A DNA stretch of 64,000 nucleotides from Stratiformator vulcanicus (GTDB lineage: Bacteria > Planctomycetota > Planctomycetia > Planctomycetales > Planctomycetaceae): assembly GCF_007744515.1 (NCBI RefSeq), contig NZ_CP036268.1:347696-411695 (forward strand), read 5' to 3'. Shown piece after piece: positions 27,743 to 37,212 of the stretch (position 1 is the stretch's first letter; every line of letters begins with the position of its first letter). Made by a program: the position numbers and the translations under genes. A model generated the notes under the pieces. That model was not told the origin of the DNA and made no database searches. It saw only the letters and a list, made by a program, of their open reading frames with translations.

Positions 27743-29227
27743 CTATTTGGGGATTTTGGGAGGCTTGCTCGGTTTTTCGGTCTTCATGTCCGCGTCATAC
27801 ACGGGCGGGAATCCGTTGAGGCGGCGCCAGACTTCGAACCACAGCGGAACACGGTCGAGTAGCACCCAGGCATTCGCTCGTACGCCCTGCCGCAGGAACC
27901 GCTCGTCCGGCCACGGTACATCATCCGGATCGGGTAGGATCAACACGCGGAACTGCCCCCGACCGTTGTCGACGGCGTCGATCGAGATCACTTCGCCGCC
28001 GAAGGTTCCAACTGCAACGGAGGGCCAACCAGAGAACTGAACGGCGGGCCAACCTTCGAATTGCAGCCGCGCGTGTCGCCCCGGTTCAACGAGCGGAGCG
28101 TCGTTGCCGTCGAGCCAGATTTGGACGGCCCGGTCGGTCGTCTCCGGCACGATGGTGCAGATGGGATCGCCTTGTTTCAGTACGGCGGTCCCCATATTCG
28201 GGATGATCTTCACCACAAATCCGTCGAACGGGGCTAACACTTTTCCGTTATCTTGACGCGACACGTCGGTCTGCATCTTAAGAAGCTCTTGCTCCGCCTT
28301 ATTGACTTCCTGCTCCGCTTTGGCGACGGCGCCCTCCGCTTTGGAGACATCACCCTTGGCTTTTCGCAGTGTCGCGGTTGCGTAGTCGATATCAACTTGG
28401 GCTTTTTCAATCTTCGCCGTCCGTTCCCGTTGCTTGCCGATCAATTCCGACTCGGCGGCCCCCACGTAGTTTTCGGCCCGGCTGACTTTGGCCTTGGCTT
28501 CACCGACTTTTCGTTTCACCTCTTCGTACTTCAGCACCGAAACGTTGCCCTCTTCCTTAAGGGTCTTGATCCGATCGAGCTGGGCTTCTAATTGCGGGAT
28601 CGCCGCCTTGTATTCGGCGAGCTGCTGCTCTTCGGCAGACACTTTGCGCTGCGCCATAATGACGTAGGCGTCTTGGGCGGCGATCGTTTGCTCTTTGACG
28701 GAGCGATAGGCTCGAATCTGAGCGTCACTCGATTCCACCACCGTCTTCGCGGCTTCGAGCGCGGCCGTGTTGGCCCGCAATTGTGTCTTCGCCGATTCAA
28801 GCGAGAGCTTGCTCTGATCAAGCTGGCTCTGCAGCCGATCGGCATACGACTCGTCGAGATCGCGGATTTCGGCGATCAACTGCCCCTTCTTCACTCTCGC
28901 ATTTTCAAAGATTCCCTCACCTAACCGGGCGATCCGGCCTTTGATTGGCGACTGAATGACCTGCTGACGTTGCCCCGGGGCATAGGCGAAGACGTTGCCG
29001 CTGCCATAGACCGATTGCTGCCACGGTGCGACGGCCATGCAAATGATGGCGGCGCTCAACAGAGCGAACAGAACCTTGGCGATCCGGCGAATTCTTGCCG
29101 AGGTTTTCGTCAGGCGGAGCGAAGGCATGAGCGCATCGCTATAGGCGACCGGAAGGAGCATCCCGGACCGCGGGGGCGCTTCCCCGTTCACTTCAGTTTC
29201 GGTCGAAGGAATTGTGGTCGTGGCCAT
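27743..29227 (-). CDS. HlyD-type membrane fusion protein
   Basis: 494 aa. One TM helix near residues 48-68 (AKVLFALLSAAIICMAVAPW) is followed by the split biotinyl-lipoyl-like domain (VIQSPIKGRIARLGEGIFE and APFDGFVVKI). These are separated by a long alpha-helical coiled-coil hairpin of about 200 residues. A beta-barrel follows. It should bridge the inner-membrane ABC protein and the TolC-like channel. Its start lies 35 bp inside the 3' end of the ABC gene, so the two are tightly coupled. ATG 29227 was taken; Met23 is an alternative. Confidence 0.88.
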   Translation of the reverse strand: MATTTIPSTETEVNGEAPPRSGMLLPVAYSDALMPSLRLTKTSARIRRIAKVLFALLSAAIICMAVAPWQQSVYGSGNVFAYAPGQRQQVIQSPIKGRIARLGEGIFENARVKKGQLIAEIRDLDESYADRLQSQLDQSKLSLESAKTQLRANTAALEAAKTVVESSDAQIRAYRSVKEQTIAAQDAYVIMAQRKVSAEEQQLAEYKAAIPQLEAQLDRIKTLKEEGNVSVLKYEEVKRKVGEAKAKVSRAENYVGAAESELIGKQRERTAKIEKAQVDIDYATATLRKAKGDVSKAEGAVAKAEQEVNKAEQELLKMQTDVSRQDNGKVLAPFDGFVVKIIPNMGTAVLKQGDPICTIVPETTDRAVQIWLDGNDAPLVEPGRHARLQFEGWPAVQFSGWPSVAVGTFGGEVISIDAVDNGRGQFRVLILPDPDDVPWPDERFLRQGVRANAWVLLDRVPLWFEVWRRLNGFPPVYDADMKTEKPSKPPKIPK

Positions 29228-31388
29228 CGTGTTGTTCCAACTGGAAACGTGATTCGGCTTCGCCGATGGTCAGGCGTCGGGTGCCCTGTGCGGCGATCTG
29301 TTCGCGACCGGTCACAACGATCGCCGTCCAAGGATGGTCAGAGTCGAGGATTGCTCCGATGGCCGATTCGATACCGGCGTCGGAGAGCGCGTCCAGAGTT
29401 CTGTCGATCAATAATAGGCGCGGATGCCCCGCAATGGCACGGGCCAGCGCGATTAGCGTGACCTGCCGGTTACTCAAAGGAGCGCCTTCTTCGTGCAAAT
29501 CGGTCTTTAGTCCGTCCGGCAGGCTCAGTACCTCATCGAGCATTCCGACGGCGTGCAAGGCTGCTTTGACGTCGCCGACCGAGACATCAGGTCGACCGAT
29601 CCGGACATTTTCTTCGATGGAGCCGTGGAAGATTTCTGGTTTGCGGACCAGTGCCACGCTGCGGCGCAGAACGTCGGGTCGAATGTCGCGCGGGTCCATG
29701 CCGTCGATCGAGACGTGCCCCTTCGAGGGCGTCCTCATGCCGTAGATCAGGTCGAGCAGGATGCTGTGGCCATGGGCATCCGCCCCTTCGATCATCAGTC
29801 GCTCCCCGGCTTCAATCGCCTGCGAGAACGAAGTCAGCCCCGTTTTCGTATGTGAATCGGTGCAAGTGACCCCGTGAAACTCGATTTCAGCCGCCAATTC
29901 CGAAGGCATGCTCTGAGCACCGTCGAGCCGTTCCATCGGCAGGTCGAACAGCACGCCGAGCTTATCGACCGAGGCGAGCAGGTCGTAATAGCTCTCCATA
30001 TGTTTGCCGAGCTTGGCGAACGCGCCCACGATCACCGTCACGATCAATTCGGCGGCGACCAATTGCCCGAGCGTCAATTGGCCGGTCATGACCAACCACC
30101 CTCCCAGGCCGAGCAGCACGGTACTTGCGACGGCCTGCATCCCGAGTGCGAACAGAATCTGCCGCATCAGCACGCGAAAGTGCTTCTTCCGGGCCGTCAG
30201 GTATTTGTTGACGAGCTGGTCGGCTCGATCGAGCGCGAAGTCGGCGGCGCCGGCGTATCGAAATGAGACCCCGCAACCGGCCAACTCTTCCAGCCATGCG
30301 GCGGTCTTATATTTCGTCTTCGACTCGGCAATGCTGCTTTGAACCGCGCCGCGGCCCAAGACGAAAATAACAAAGGCGATCAACGCCAACAGCATGACGT
30401 CGAAGCCCAGCAGCCACGGGTGGTAAAATGCCAGGACCGACATCCCGATCAGCGCTCCAAAGACGAGCGAGATGCCGTCGAGCAGCAGACTCGCCGCGAC
30501 CTTCTGCACGGTCACGATATCGAAGAACCGGTTGACCAGTTCTTTGGTGACGGCTCCGTTGTTTTCTTCGAAATCCGTGCGGGGCAGCCGAAATGCGAAA
30601 TCGGCTGTAACCCGCGCGAACAACCGCCGCTGAATCACTTCCACCACAAAGGTCTGCAGGGCGCGCAGGGCCGCAGAAAACGCCAAAAAGGCGAACAGCA
30701 TCAACGAGAGGATCACGATCGGCTGGACCAACCGACCGAACGCGACCGTGCTCACGAGCGTCTCGACCGCCAGCGGTGTCGCCAAAGCCAGCAGGCCCGT
30801 CATCGCGGCAAAGACCGCGATGATCGCGATGTCCGAGGCCTCCGGCGACAGGATTGCCCACAAACGTCCGAACGGCGTTCGGGCTCTTGAAGGGTCCGCA
30901 AAAGGGTTCGACATGTGTGGGTGGCTGACCAGACAGCAGCGAACCTCGGCCGTCGCAGCACTTCTCAACTGAGACTTCAAGACCGACGGGCTGGCCTTCG
31001 ACTCTTCGTGCCCCTCACTGATGTCGACAAGCACGAACTTCGACTTCTTCATGCCTTTGATGAGAGTCCACTGCCCGTGCGGCCCGGTCGGTACGATCAG
31101 ATTCCCGCCCTTCGCCGCAATGTCTTTCATCTCAGCGAACGTGCAATCGACGATCTGACATCGAAAGCCCAGGCTGCGGCCGGCTTCGACAATCGCCTGA
31201 AACGTGTCTGAATCACTCTGCGTTCCCCACCGCTCGATCGCTTCTTTGACCGCCAGCCGCGTCTTTGAACGGTCGAGTGCCTCGTGCTGTTCGAGCGCGA
31301 GATCGTCAAACAAGCCGGCAATTTCTTCCGAACCGAGCGACTTGCTGCCGTTGATCGGCCCCGAGGAGAATCGAGAATTGCTGCTCAT
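29193..31388 (-). CDS. Type I secretion ABC protein with degenerate ATPase
   Basis: 731 aa, arranged like bacteriocin/T1SS exporters. A degenerate C39-like domain occupies about residues 20-150 (GQWTLIKGMKKSKFVLVDI; no catalytic Cys/His pair evident). A six-helix ABC membrane domain spans about 180-470 and a C-terminal nucleotide-binding domain about 500-720. The ATPase motifs are eroded: Walker A reads EGADAHGHS (no Lys), the signature LSNRQ replaces LSGGQ, Walker B is LLLIDRT (Arg for catalytic Glu), and the switch His is Gly in VVTGREQ. ATP hydrolysis is therefore doubtful, although the frame is intact and the HlyD/TolC partners are complete. First gene of a three-gene minus-strand operon. 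Confidence 0.85.
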   Translation of the reverse strand: MSSNSRFSSGPINGSKSLGSEEIAGLFDDLALEQHEALDRSKTRLAVKEAIERWGTQSDSDTFQAIVEAGRSLGFRCQIVDCTFAEMKDIAAKGGNLIVPTGPHGQWTLIKGMKKSKFVLVDISEGHEESKASPSVLKSQLRSAATAEVRCCLVSHPHMSNPFADPSRARTPFGRLWAILSPEASDIAIIAVFAAMTGLLALATPLAVETLVSTVAFGRLVQPIVILSLMLFAFLAFSAALRALQTFVVEVIQRRLFARVTADFAFRLPRTDFEENNGAVTKELVNRFFDIVTVQKVAASLLLDGISLVFGALIGMSVLAFYHPWLLGFDVMLLALIAFVIFVLGRGAVQSSIAESKTKYKTAAWLEELAGCGVSFRYAGAADFALDRADQLVNKYLTARKKHFRVLMRQILFALGMQAVASTVLLGLGGWLVMTGQLTLGQLVAAELIVTVIVGAFAKLGKHMESYYDLLASVDKLGVLFDLPMERLDGAQSMPSELAAEIEFHGVTCTDSHTKTGLTSFSQAIEAGERLMIEGADAHGHSILLDLIYGMRTPSKGHVSIDGMDPRDIRPDVLRRSVALVRKPEIFHGSIEENVRIGRPDVSVGDVKAALHAVGMLDEVLSLPDGLKTDLHEEGAPLSNRQVTLIALARAIAGHPRLLLIDRTLDALSDAGIESAIGAILDSDHPWTAIVVTGREQIAAQGTRRLTIGEAESRFQLEQHDGHDHNSFDRN

Positions 31389-31825
31389 GTCGACCGGGAT
31401 CGGTTAGGGGTCTGTCTCCGACACGATAAGGAGGGAGGTTGCCGTGCCGGCAAGTGCGGATCGTGGCCGTGGAACTACCGATTTCTACACGGAGCGCGCG
31501 TCAAAGAAATCGGCAGAGGGTGATTGGGCTCCCAAGGAGTCAATTCGGAGGGCGATAATTTCAAGTTCGGCATCGCCGTTTCACGGCCCTCACCATAATG
31601 GGGAAATTTACCAATACCTCAATCGATCGACGACCTGCGAAGCATAATATGCGAACTGCGTGTCGTCAATCCTCTGTCGTATAAGCATCGTCACACCTGG
31701 CAGTTCACTTCAGGGCAATCGACCCAGCGATCGGTTTGCACACGCGGGAGTACTTCGTATTCGCAGTGCCTGTCGGCGGCAAAGATTATGGCGACGCGTG
31801 AGCGGACTTCCTTCAAGCAAGTCGC
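31389..31825. other. Intergenic region between gadB and the secretion operon
   Basis: No convincing gene or RNA is visible. It contains the upstream region of the minus-strand ABC operon. Short frames across it lack family signatures and start signals. Confidence 0.5.
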
Positions 31826-33217
31826 CTAGCAGTTCTTATGAACTTTTCCCTGCCGATCCTGATACGGCGAACGGTACCCCGGCTGGCTTTCAAAATGAGC
31901 GACGGCGGACTTCAAATCGGCTAGCAGCATGTCGGCGAGGTCGCGACTGAAACCTTCGCGAACGCAAATCCGCAGCACGGCCAGGTCGTCCACCTTCGGC
32001 GGCATCGTGTAGGCCGGGACCTGCCAGCCGTGCTCGCGCAATTTGTCCGACAGGTCGAACACCGTATAGGTCTGCGAGTTCTTCAGCATAAAGGCGAACA
32101 CCGGAATTGTGTCGCCACGGCTAAGCAATTCGAACGGCCCCAGTTTTTCAATTTCGCCGGACAGATAGACCGCCGTCTCCCGCATCGACTCCATGATCTT
32201 CGTGTAACCGTCCCGGCCGAGTCGCAGGAAGTTGTAGTATTGGCCGATGACCTGATTGCCCGGGCGGGAAAAGTTCAGCGTGAATGTGGGCATGTCGCCG
32301 CCGAGATAATTCACGTGAAAGATCAGGTCTTCCGGCAACTCTTCCTTCGAGCGCCACACCACCCAGCCGACGCCCGGGTAAACGAGACCGTATTTGTGGC
32401 CGGAGACGTTGATGGACTTCACCAGCGGCAGTCGGAAGTCCCACATCAGGTCCGGCTGCAGAAACGGCGCGACGAAACCACCGCTGGCCGCATCGACGTG
32501 CATCGGGATTTCCAAACCGGTCTTCGCATGATGTTCGACGAGCGCCGCGTGAATGTCTTCGATCGGCTCGAACGCGCCGGTGTAGGTCACACCGAGGATC
32601 GCGACGACGCAAATCGTGTTTTCATCGATCGCGTCAAGGACCGCTTCCGGCGTGATCTCATATTGTCCCGGCTCCATCTCGATGTAGCGCGGCTCGACCT
32701 CCCAGTAGCGGGCGAACTTCTCCCACACGACCTGCACGTTGTTGCCCATCACGATATTGGGGCGGTCGGTCGGTTTCCCCGCCGCCGCTTGCCGCTCGCG
32801 CCACCTCCACTTGAAGGCCATCCCGGCGAGCATCACGGCTTCGGACGACCCGATCGCCGAAGCACCGACGCCGGTGGTCGGGGCATGAAACAGCCGTGAC
32901 ACGATATTGACGCAGCGTTCTTCGATCTTCGCCGTGAACGGATATTCGTCCTTGTCGATCATGTTCTTATCGAACGTTTCGGCCATCAGCTTTTCGGCCT
33001 GCGGCTCCATCCAGGTCGTCACGAACGTCGCCAGGTTGAGCCGCGCATTGCCGTCGAGCATCAGCTCATCGTGAATCAGATCGTAGGCGGTCTCGGGATC
33101 AAGCTCCCCTTGCGGCAGTTCATATTTGGGGATCGCCGAGTCCATCGCCCGCCGACCGTAAACGGGGGTCAGCTCCGTATCTCCGGCCGCGTCGTTTGCT
33201 TTGTTTTCGTGCAGCAT
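31826..33217 (-). CDS. gadB: Glutamate decarboxylase
   Basis: 463 aa from ATG 33217, very close to the 466 aa of E. coli GadB; upstream in-frame codons lack family similarity. PLP Lys275 lies in SINVSGHKYG, with HVDAASGGFVAPF upstream (cofactor Asp). The sequence aligns throughout, from ELDPETAYDLIHDEL to the C-terminal SRDLADMLL. It converts glutamate to GABA and CO2, consuming a proton. No glutamate/GABA antiporter is adjacent, so a role in acid resistance is not supported by context; GABA-shunt metabolism is equally possible. Confidence 0.93.
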   Translation of the reverse strand: MLHENKANDAAGDTELTPVYGRRAMDSAIPKYELPQGELDPETAYDLIHDELMLDGNARLNLATFVTTWMEPQAEKLMAETFDKNMIDKDEYPFTAKIEERCVNIVSRLFHAPTTGVGASAIGSSEAVMLAGMAFKWRWRERQAAAGKPTDRPNIVMGNNVQVVWEKFARYWEVEPRYIEMEPGQYEITPEAVLDAIDENTICVVAILGVTYTGAFEPIEDIHAALVEHHAKTGLEIPMHVDAASGGFVAPFLQPDLMWDFRLPLVKSINVSGHKYGLVYPGVGWVVWRSKEELPEDLIFHVNYLGGDMPTFTLNFSRPGNQVIGQYYNFLRLGRDGYTKIMESMRETAVYLSGEIEKLGPFELLSRGDTIPVFAFMLKNSQTYTVFDLSDKLREHGWQVPAYTMPPKVDDLAVLRICVREGFSRDLADMLLADLKSAVAHFESQPGYRSPYQDRQGKVHKNC

Positions 33218-33694
33218 TGTCGACAAACCCGATCGTGATCTCCGCGTGATTCCGTCGCGATTGTTGCGCGGAACACGGCGGGAATACCAGCGCCGCCGGG
33301 TCGAATGGGATTCGCCGGTCAACGTCGTCACGCGCGGTCGTCACACGCGACAATGACGCTTGCCGCCGGATGATCGCAGTTGTGTCGTTGTCGTTGCGTT
33401 GCCAGAGGTTGAGAGGACGGAATTAAGAAAGAAAAATCGGACGCGCCCGACAGTTTGCCGCGGCAACATCCGCCGCATGAGCGGAGCCCGAAGGCCCCAC
33501 CCACCGGCGGGGTGAAAAGAGGCGGTGCACCAAATCCTCTACCACAACCAGGGTGGTTGCGCTCCTCATCAGGCCGGACCTGCCAAATACGAAGCCGCCG
33601 CGCTCGTGGAGCGGTGCGTTGCAACGCCCGGACGATCGCGAATGATAAATCGCGATGAACGACCGCAACGAGTCAGCAACGTGAGCGAGCCGGC
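33218..33694. other. Intergenic region between gadB and an unknown gene
   Basis: A GC-rich stretch at about 33440-33620 includes CCCACCCACCGGCGGGGTG, which can fold into a short hairpin. I can assign no gene. Frames crossing it on both strands are short and unsupported. It must hold the promoters of the divergent flanking genes. Confidence 0.4.
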
Positions 33695-34375
33695 ATGAAT
33701 TACGATGTCAGCCTTTGGTATTCCGATCGACTACTCACCGCGGCTGAGGCCGAAGACGTCTTCGGGCGACTCATCGAGGGCGACCCGACCGCTGCGCCAG
33801 GGTTTCCCGGCGTAGCGGCATTCTTTCGCGAACTCACCTCCCGCTACCCGCCGCTGGAAGACTGCCCCGCCGAGGCGATCGGCGACTACCCCTGGGCCGC
33901 CGGGCCGACGGCGAATGCCCGCCTCGTTTCGGTCTCGATCCGATTCGCCCACCTCGAAGAGATCTACCCGGCCTTGATTGAATTGGCCGCGAAGCACGAC
34001 CTCGTCATGTTCGATCCGCAAATTCCCGATGTGATCGACCCGCCGCGATTGGCTGCGATGCCGCGATCACGACTCATCATTAATGATGAGCGGGCCATTA
34101 GTAATGCGACCGATGAGCAAATCGCCGAGGCACTCGGCTCGATGAAGAACGATCCCGACTCATTCGTGATCTACGAACTCCGCGACGGAACCTATTTTCA
34201 AGCCGCCATCGTCAAGTCGAATCAATACGTCGTCGAATACCAGGTCGACAACCTCGACAATCACTTCCAAGCCTTCACAACCGACCTCGCGACCCTCACG
34301 ACCGCGTTCCAGGAATACGCACGCGATGACCCCGCATGGCGGGAACGTTACGATTGGCAGAAGCTGGAATTGTGA
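33695..34375 (+). CDS. Conserved protein of unknown function
   Basis: 226 aa, soluble, no signal peptide or TM segment. The N-terminal half (MNYDVSLWYSDRLLTAAEA, then a stretch ending KHDLVMFDPQ) resembles a bacterial family of small uncharacterised proteins that start with a similar YDLSVWYSD motif. The second half (FVIYELRDGTYFQAAIVKSNQYVVEYQ, then W-rich ending) resembles immunity-protein-like beta-rich sequence. No nearby toxin gene was seen. It is convergent with the DUF1559-like gene 18 bp away. Confidence 0.7.
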   Translation: MNYDVSLWYSDRLLTAAEAEDVFGRLIEGDPTAAPGFPGVAAFFRELTSRYPPLEDCPAEAIGDYPWAAGPTANARLVSVSIRFAHLEEIYPALIELAAKHDLVMFDPQIPDVIDPPRLAAMPRSRLIINDERAISNATDEQIAEALGSMKNDPDSFVIYELRDGTYFQAAIVKSNQYVVEYQVDNLDNHFQAFTTDLATLTTAFQEYARDDPAWRERYDWQKLEL

Positions 34376-34393
34376 AAGGGCCGCTTGGTCACT

Positions 34394-35440
34394 TTAGGGT
34401 TGCCACCTTTTACCAAAGACCGACAGTTGCCGAAGTACGTCCGGATCGATGTCCTCACTAATAAAGCGGACCGAGCCGTCGGTCATTAGGAATTGACAAC
34501 CGGGCGAGCTGTCAAAATCCTGCCAGGGGCTGCCGAAGCCCCATGTGTGACTATTAATGCCGAGCAGCGGGTCGCGAAAGTTTCGCTGGGAGTGCCACGG
34601 CTGAAAGTTCGACCGAACCTCGCCGACCAGCAACTTATTCGCACTGCGAGCATCTTCTGGCCGGAGCGAAACGGAGCGATCAGCTCCCATGAAGTGGGCA
34701 TTCGCGGCAAAGTGCATCACAGACGGCTCGGCGGCACCCGTGGGTTCGTAATTGTCGATGCGATAAACCGGCAGCGATTGTTCCTGGAATTTGTCGCTCA
34801 ACTTATGAAAGTTATCCCGGCGCGTCGCGTTTAATAAGTCTTCACTGATTTGCCGCGCGCGTCTAGAAACCGGGGGGGCGGCCAAATCGTGGAGAACGTG
34901 CACCGTCCACGGTCGCGGATCGCGGGCCTGTGAGTCGAAGACGCCCCCGGGCGGCAATTGGCGGTTGCTTCGAGTAATCGCTTTCCCGATGGCCGTTAAT
35001 TTGTCTTGCGAGTACATCCGCTGTCGATATAGCTCAAAACGATTCTCCAGGGAGTCTTCGGAGGAAAATGCGAGCAGCGCAGTGCGTTCGGCAATTCCCG
35101 TTACCGCCCAGCCCGCAATCAAAAAACAGACCGCACCCCCGAGAACAGGAACGAATAACGTTCGCAACCGGCCATCTTTTGCAACCCGCAATCGCATTAT
35201 TATCGCGACCACTAAGGAAAATAAGATTGGAGGAATTAATGCAAAGACAGTTGATCCAAGCTCGATACTTTTCGTTCCGCCTGAAAGCTCGCGACGTAAA
35301 TGCGACACCCAGCCGAACGGCAGGTAATAACATAACTCGACGAGAAACTTCAGGCCCGCACAATTAAGAACGAAAAGTAATCCCGTAAACGCGACGAGAC
35401 TAAGAACGATGCGGCGAAGAGACATGAAACCGGGCCTCAT
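34394..35440 (-). CDS. Membrane-anchored DUF1559-like protein, copy 2
   Basis: 348 aa. In place of the usual pilin-like N-terminus it has three predicted TM helices (about residues 8-28, 60-85 and 95-118). A DUF1559 C-terminal region follows: the LPPGGVF turn, a stretch with NKLLVGEVRSNFQPW, and the C-terminal FLMTDGSVRFISEDIDP. It is paralogous to the 352-aa gene immediately upstream (35441-36499), whose stop is directly followed by this ATG (TAAATG); ATG 35425 is an alternative start. Function unknown; presumed cell envelope. Confidence 0.8.
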   Translation of the reverse strand: MRPGFMSLRRIVLSLVAFTGLLFVLNCAGLKFLVELCYYLPFGWVSHLRRELSGGTKSIELGSTVFALIPPILFSLVVAIIMRLRVAKDGRLRTLFVPVLGGAVCFLIAGWAVTGIAERTALLAFSSEDSLENRFELYRQRMYSQDKLTAIGKAITRSNRQLPPGGVFDSQARDPRPWTVHVLHDLAAPPVSRRARQISEDLLNATRRDNFHKLSDKFQEQSLPVYRIDNYEPTGAAEPSVMHFAANAHFMGADRSVSLRPEDARSANKLLVGEVRSNFQPWHSQRNFRDPLLGINSHTWGFGSPWQDFDSSPGCQFLMTDGSVRFISEDIDPDVLRQLSVFGKRWQP

Positions 35441-36499
35441 TTAATAATCGCCGACTTCTTCGCCGTCGTTCGGGAGAGCCAGCCGCCGGAGGACTTCCGG
35501 GTCGATGTCCTCGTTAATTTCCCGCGCCGAACCGTCGGCCATGGCGAATTGGCAGATGTCTCGCTCCCACGGCCCGTCAAAACCCCACGGATGCGTGCCG
35601 AGACCGAGTGTCGGATCGCGAAAATTATGGGGTGACGCCCATGGTTGCAGATTCTGCGTGACTTCCCCGATGAGCAACGTGTTACTTGTGCCATCGGTGA
35701 TTTCTTGAAGTCTTAATTGCCGGTCGGCCCCCATCACGCGCGCGTTGGCCGCGTAATGGCTGAAGTAGTCTGCGACGTCAGCCGGGCCGAATGTCAGTGG
35801 AGTTCGATATGTCCCTATCGATTCTTGCAGAAGTCTTCGATTTTCGCCGGAGTCCCAGTCTTTCGAGAGGTCCAGTTGGTCATAGAGAATCGGCTCATCA
35901 ATATACGGAAGAATCAGTGTCGCCCAACCGTGTCGCCCACGTCCGTCGGAGTGATAAAGTCCGCCCGGCGGAAGCTGTTGATCGTGCGTGTCGGCGTAAT
36001 TATAGATTCCTAGCACGATGTTCTTTAGGTTGTTTTTTGATTGGGATATGTATGAGCTTTCACGGATTGAGTTGTAACCGAGCAGCGGCTCCGGTGCTGA
36101 TATCAGCCAGCCGGTTTGATGCACCACGCCCGTCGCCGCGGTCCCGGAGGCGAACATGATTACGACCAGACCGACAACGGCGAGAGATCGGCCGAGCGGC
36201 CAAGCCGTACGCCGCCGCCCGTTCTGATCAGGCGTTGCTTTGGAAAGCCAACGTGCTGTGAGATGCACACCGACCACGATCCCGGCCAAGGCGATGACAG
36301 CGATGATTCCGCCAACGAGGTCGAAGTCGACTTCAGGAAGCGTCCTGCGAAGAAAGAGAATCCAGCCGAACGACAAAATTAAGGCCATCTGAAGCGGGAA
36401 TGCAAATCCGGCGCAGGCGAGCAGGCCGAGCACAATTAGACCGACCGCGATCCACCACCTATGTCGCGGGCGAATTTGCGGGGCTTCTGCGTCGGTCAC
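35441..36499 (-). CDS. Membrane-anchored DUF1559-like protein, copy 1
   Basis: 352 aa with three TM helices in the first 125 residues, then DUF1559-type sequence: SKNNLKNIVLGIYNYADTH, LPPGGLYH, ITDGTSNTLLIGEV and FAMADGSAREINEDIDP. The pilin-style N-terminus is absent. Its ATG overlaps the stop of the 218-aa gene upstream (ATGA) and its stop abuts the next paralogue, giving a compact three-gene operon. The arrangement suggests one membrane complex of unknown role. Confidence 0.82.
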   Translation of the reverse strand: MTDAEAPQIRPRHRWWIAVGLIVLGLLACAGFAFPLQMALILSFGWILFLRRTLPEVDFDLVGGIIAVIALAGIVVGVHLTARWLSKATPDQNGRRRTAWPLGRSLAVVGLVVIMFASGTAATGVVHQTGWLISAPEPLLGYNSIRESSYISQSKNNLKNIVLGIYNYADTHDQQLPPGGLYHSDGRGRHGWATLILPYIDEPILYDQLDLSKDWDSGENRRLLQESIGTYRTPLTFGPADVADYFSHYAANARVMGADRQLRLQEITDGTSNTLLIGEVTQNLQPWASPHNFRDPTLGLGTHPWGFDGPWERDICQFAMADGSAREINEDIDPEVLRRLALPNDGEEVGDY

Positions 36500-37152
36500 G
36501 GCGAAGTCCCCTTGAAGATCGGCTCGTCGCTGACCTCTCGAATGTTCCCGTCGACGGAAATTCCGAACCTTTCGTCATAGATTTCCGGTTCGACAACCAA
36601 GAGCCGCGTCGGCTCATCGGCGGCGAGTTCCGCGCCAATCACAATCAGCCGGCTCAACCCCGCCCCCGGCATCGTCCAGTCGACATCGTCCATGGCGTCG
36701 ATGTCTTCATCGGTCGGCAGCCGGCCGTCGTTGGTCGCGGCGAATTCGCGGACGGCGGAGCGCACGCGATGCAGCGCATCGCGACGTTCCTGAGCGAACG
36801 GCGTTTTCATAGCCTCCGCTTCATCGGGCGTCGCCAGCTTGTGCGTCCAGCCGTCACGCTTCCAGGCACCGGGGGTCATTAATTCCCGCGCTCCGCTGAT
36901 CATTGTCAGCACGAGTAGAAACAGCATGCCCCAAATTGTCGTGAGGCCGACGGCTTTGAAATAACTCAGCCGCGGCAGCGTCGGGATTTCTTTTCGGAAG
37001 CCGTTCCAGATCGCCATCACCACGCCCGCGCAGGCGAGAAAGACCACGAGAAAGAACGAAATCGCTTCAAGTCGCAGCCGCGCGATTTCGGTGAACGTGA
37101 TCGACGGCATCCCCGCGAATATCGGGGCCAAAGACGGATACTCGACAATCAT
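36496..37152 (-). CDS. Two-TM membrane protein in the DUF1559-like operon
   Basis: 218 aa. TM helices lie near residues 30-50 and 68-88, followed by a soluble region with AVREFAATNDGRLPTDEDID (pseudopilin-like) and a C-terminal region with IVIGAELAADEPTRLLVVE. First gene of the operon with the two DUF1559-like membrane proteins, overlapping the next by 4 bp. I do not recognise a named family. Confidence 0.75.
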   Translation of the reverse strand: MIVEYPSLAPIFAGMPSITFTEIARLRLEAISFFLVVFLACAGVVMAIWNGFRKEIPTLPRLSYFKAVGLTTIWGMLFLLVLTMISGARELMTPGAWKRDGWTHKLATPDEAEAMKTPFAQERRDALHRVRSAVREFAATNDGRLPTDEDIDAMDDVDWTMPGAGLSRLIVIGAELAADEPTRLLVVEPEIYDERFGISVDGNIREVSDEPIFKGTSP

Positions 37153-37212
37153 GATTCACAGCCGATGGAAGCAACTGTTCGCGGTGACGTGCCGCTCGAT
37201 TGAAGTGAATAA

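Noticed and set aside
33423-33668. 81-aa minus-strand frame between gadB and the unknown gene
   Set aside because: Looked at as a possible small gene, but it has no start signal and only low-complexity Arg/Ser-rich content.
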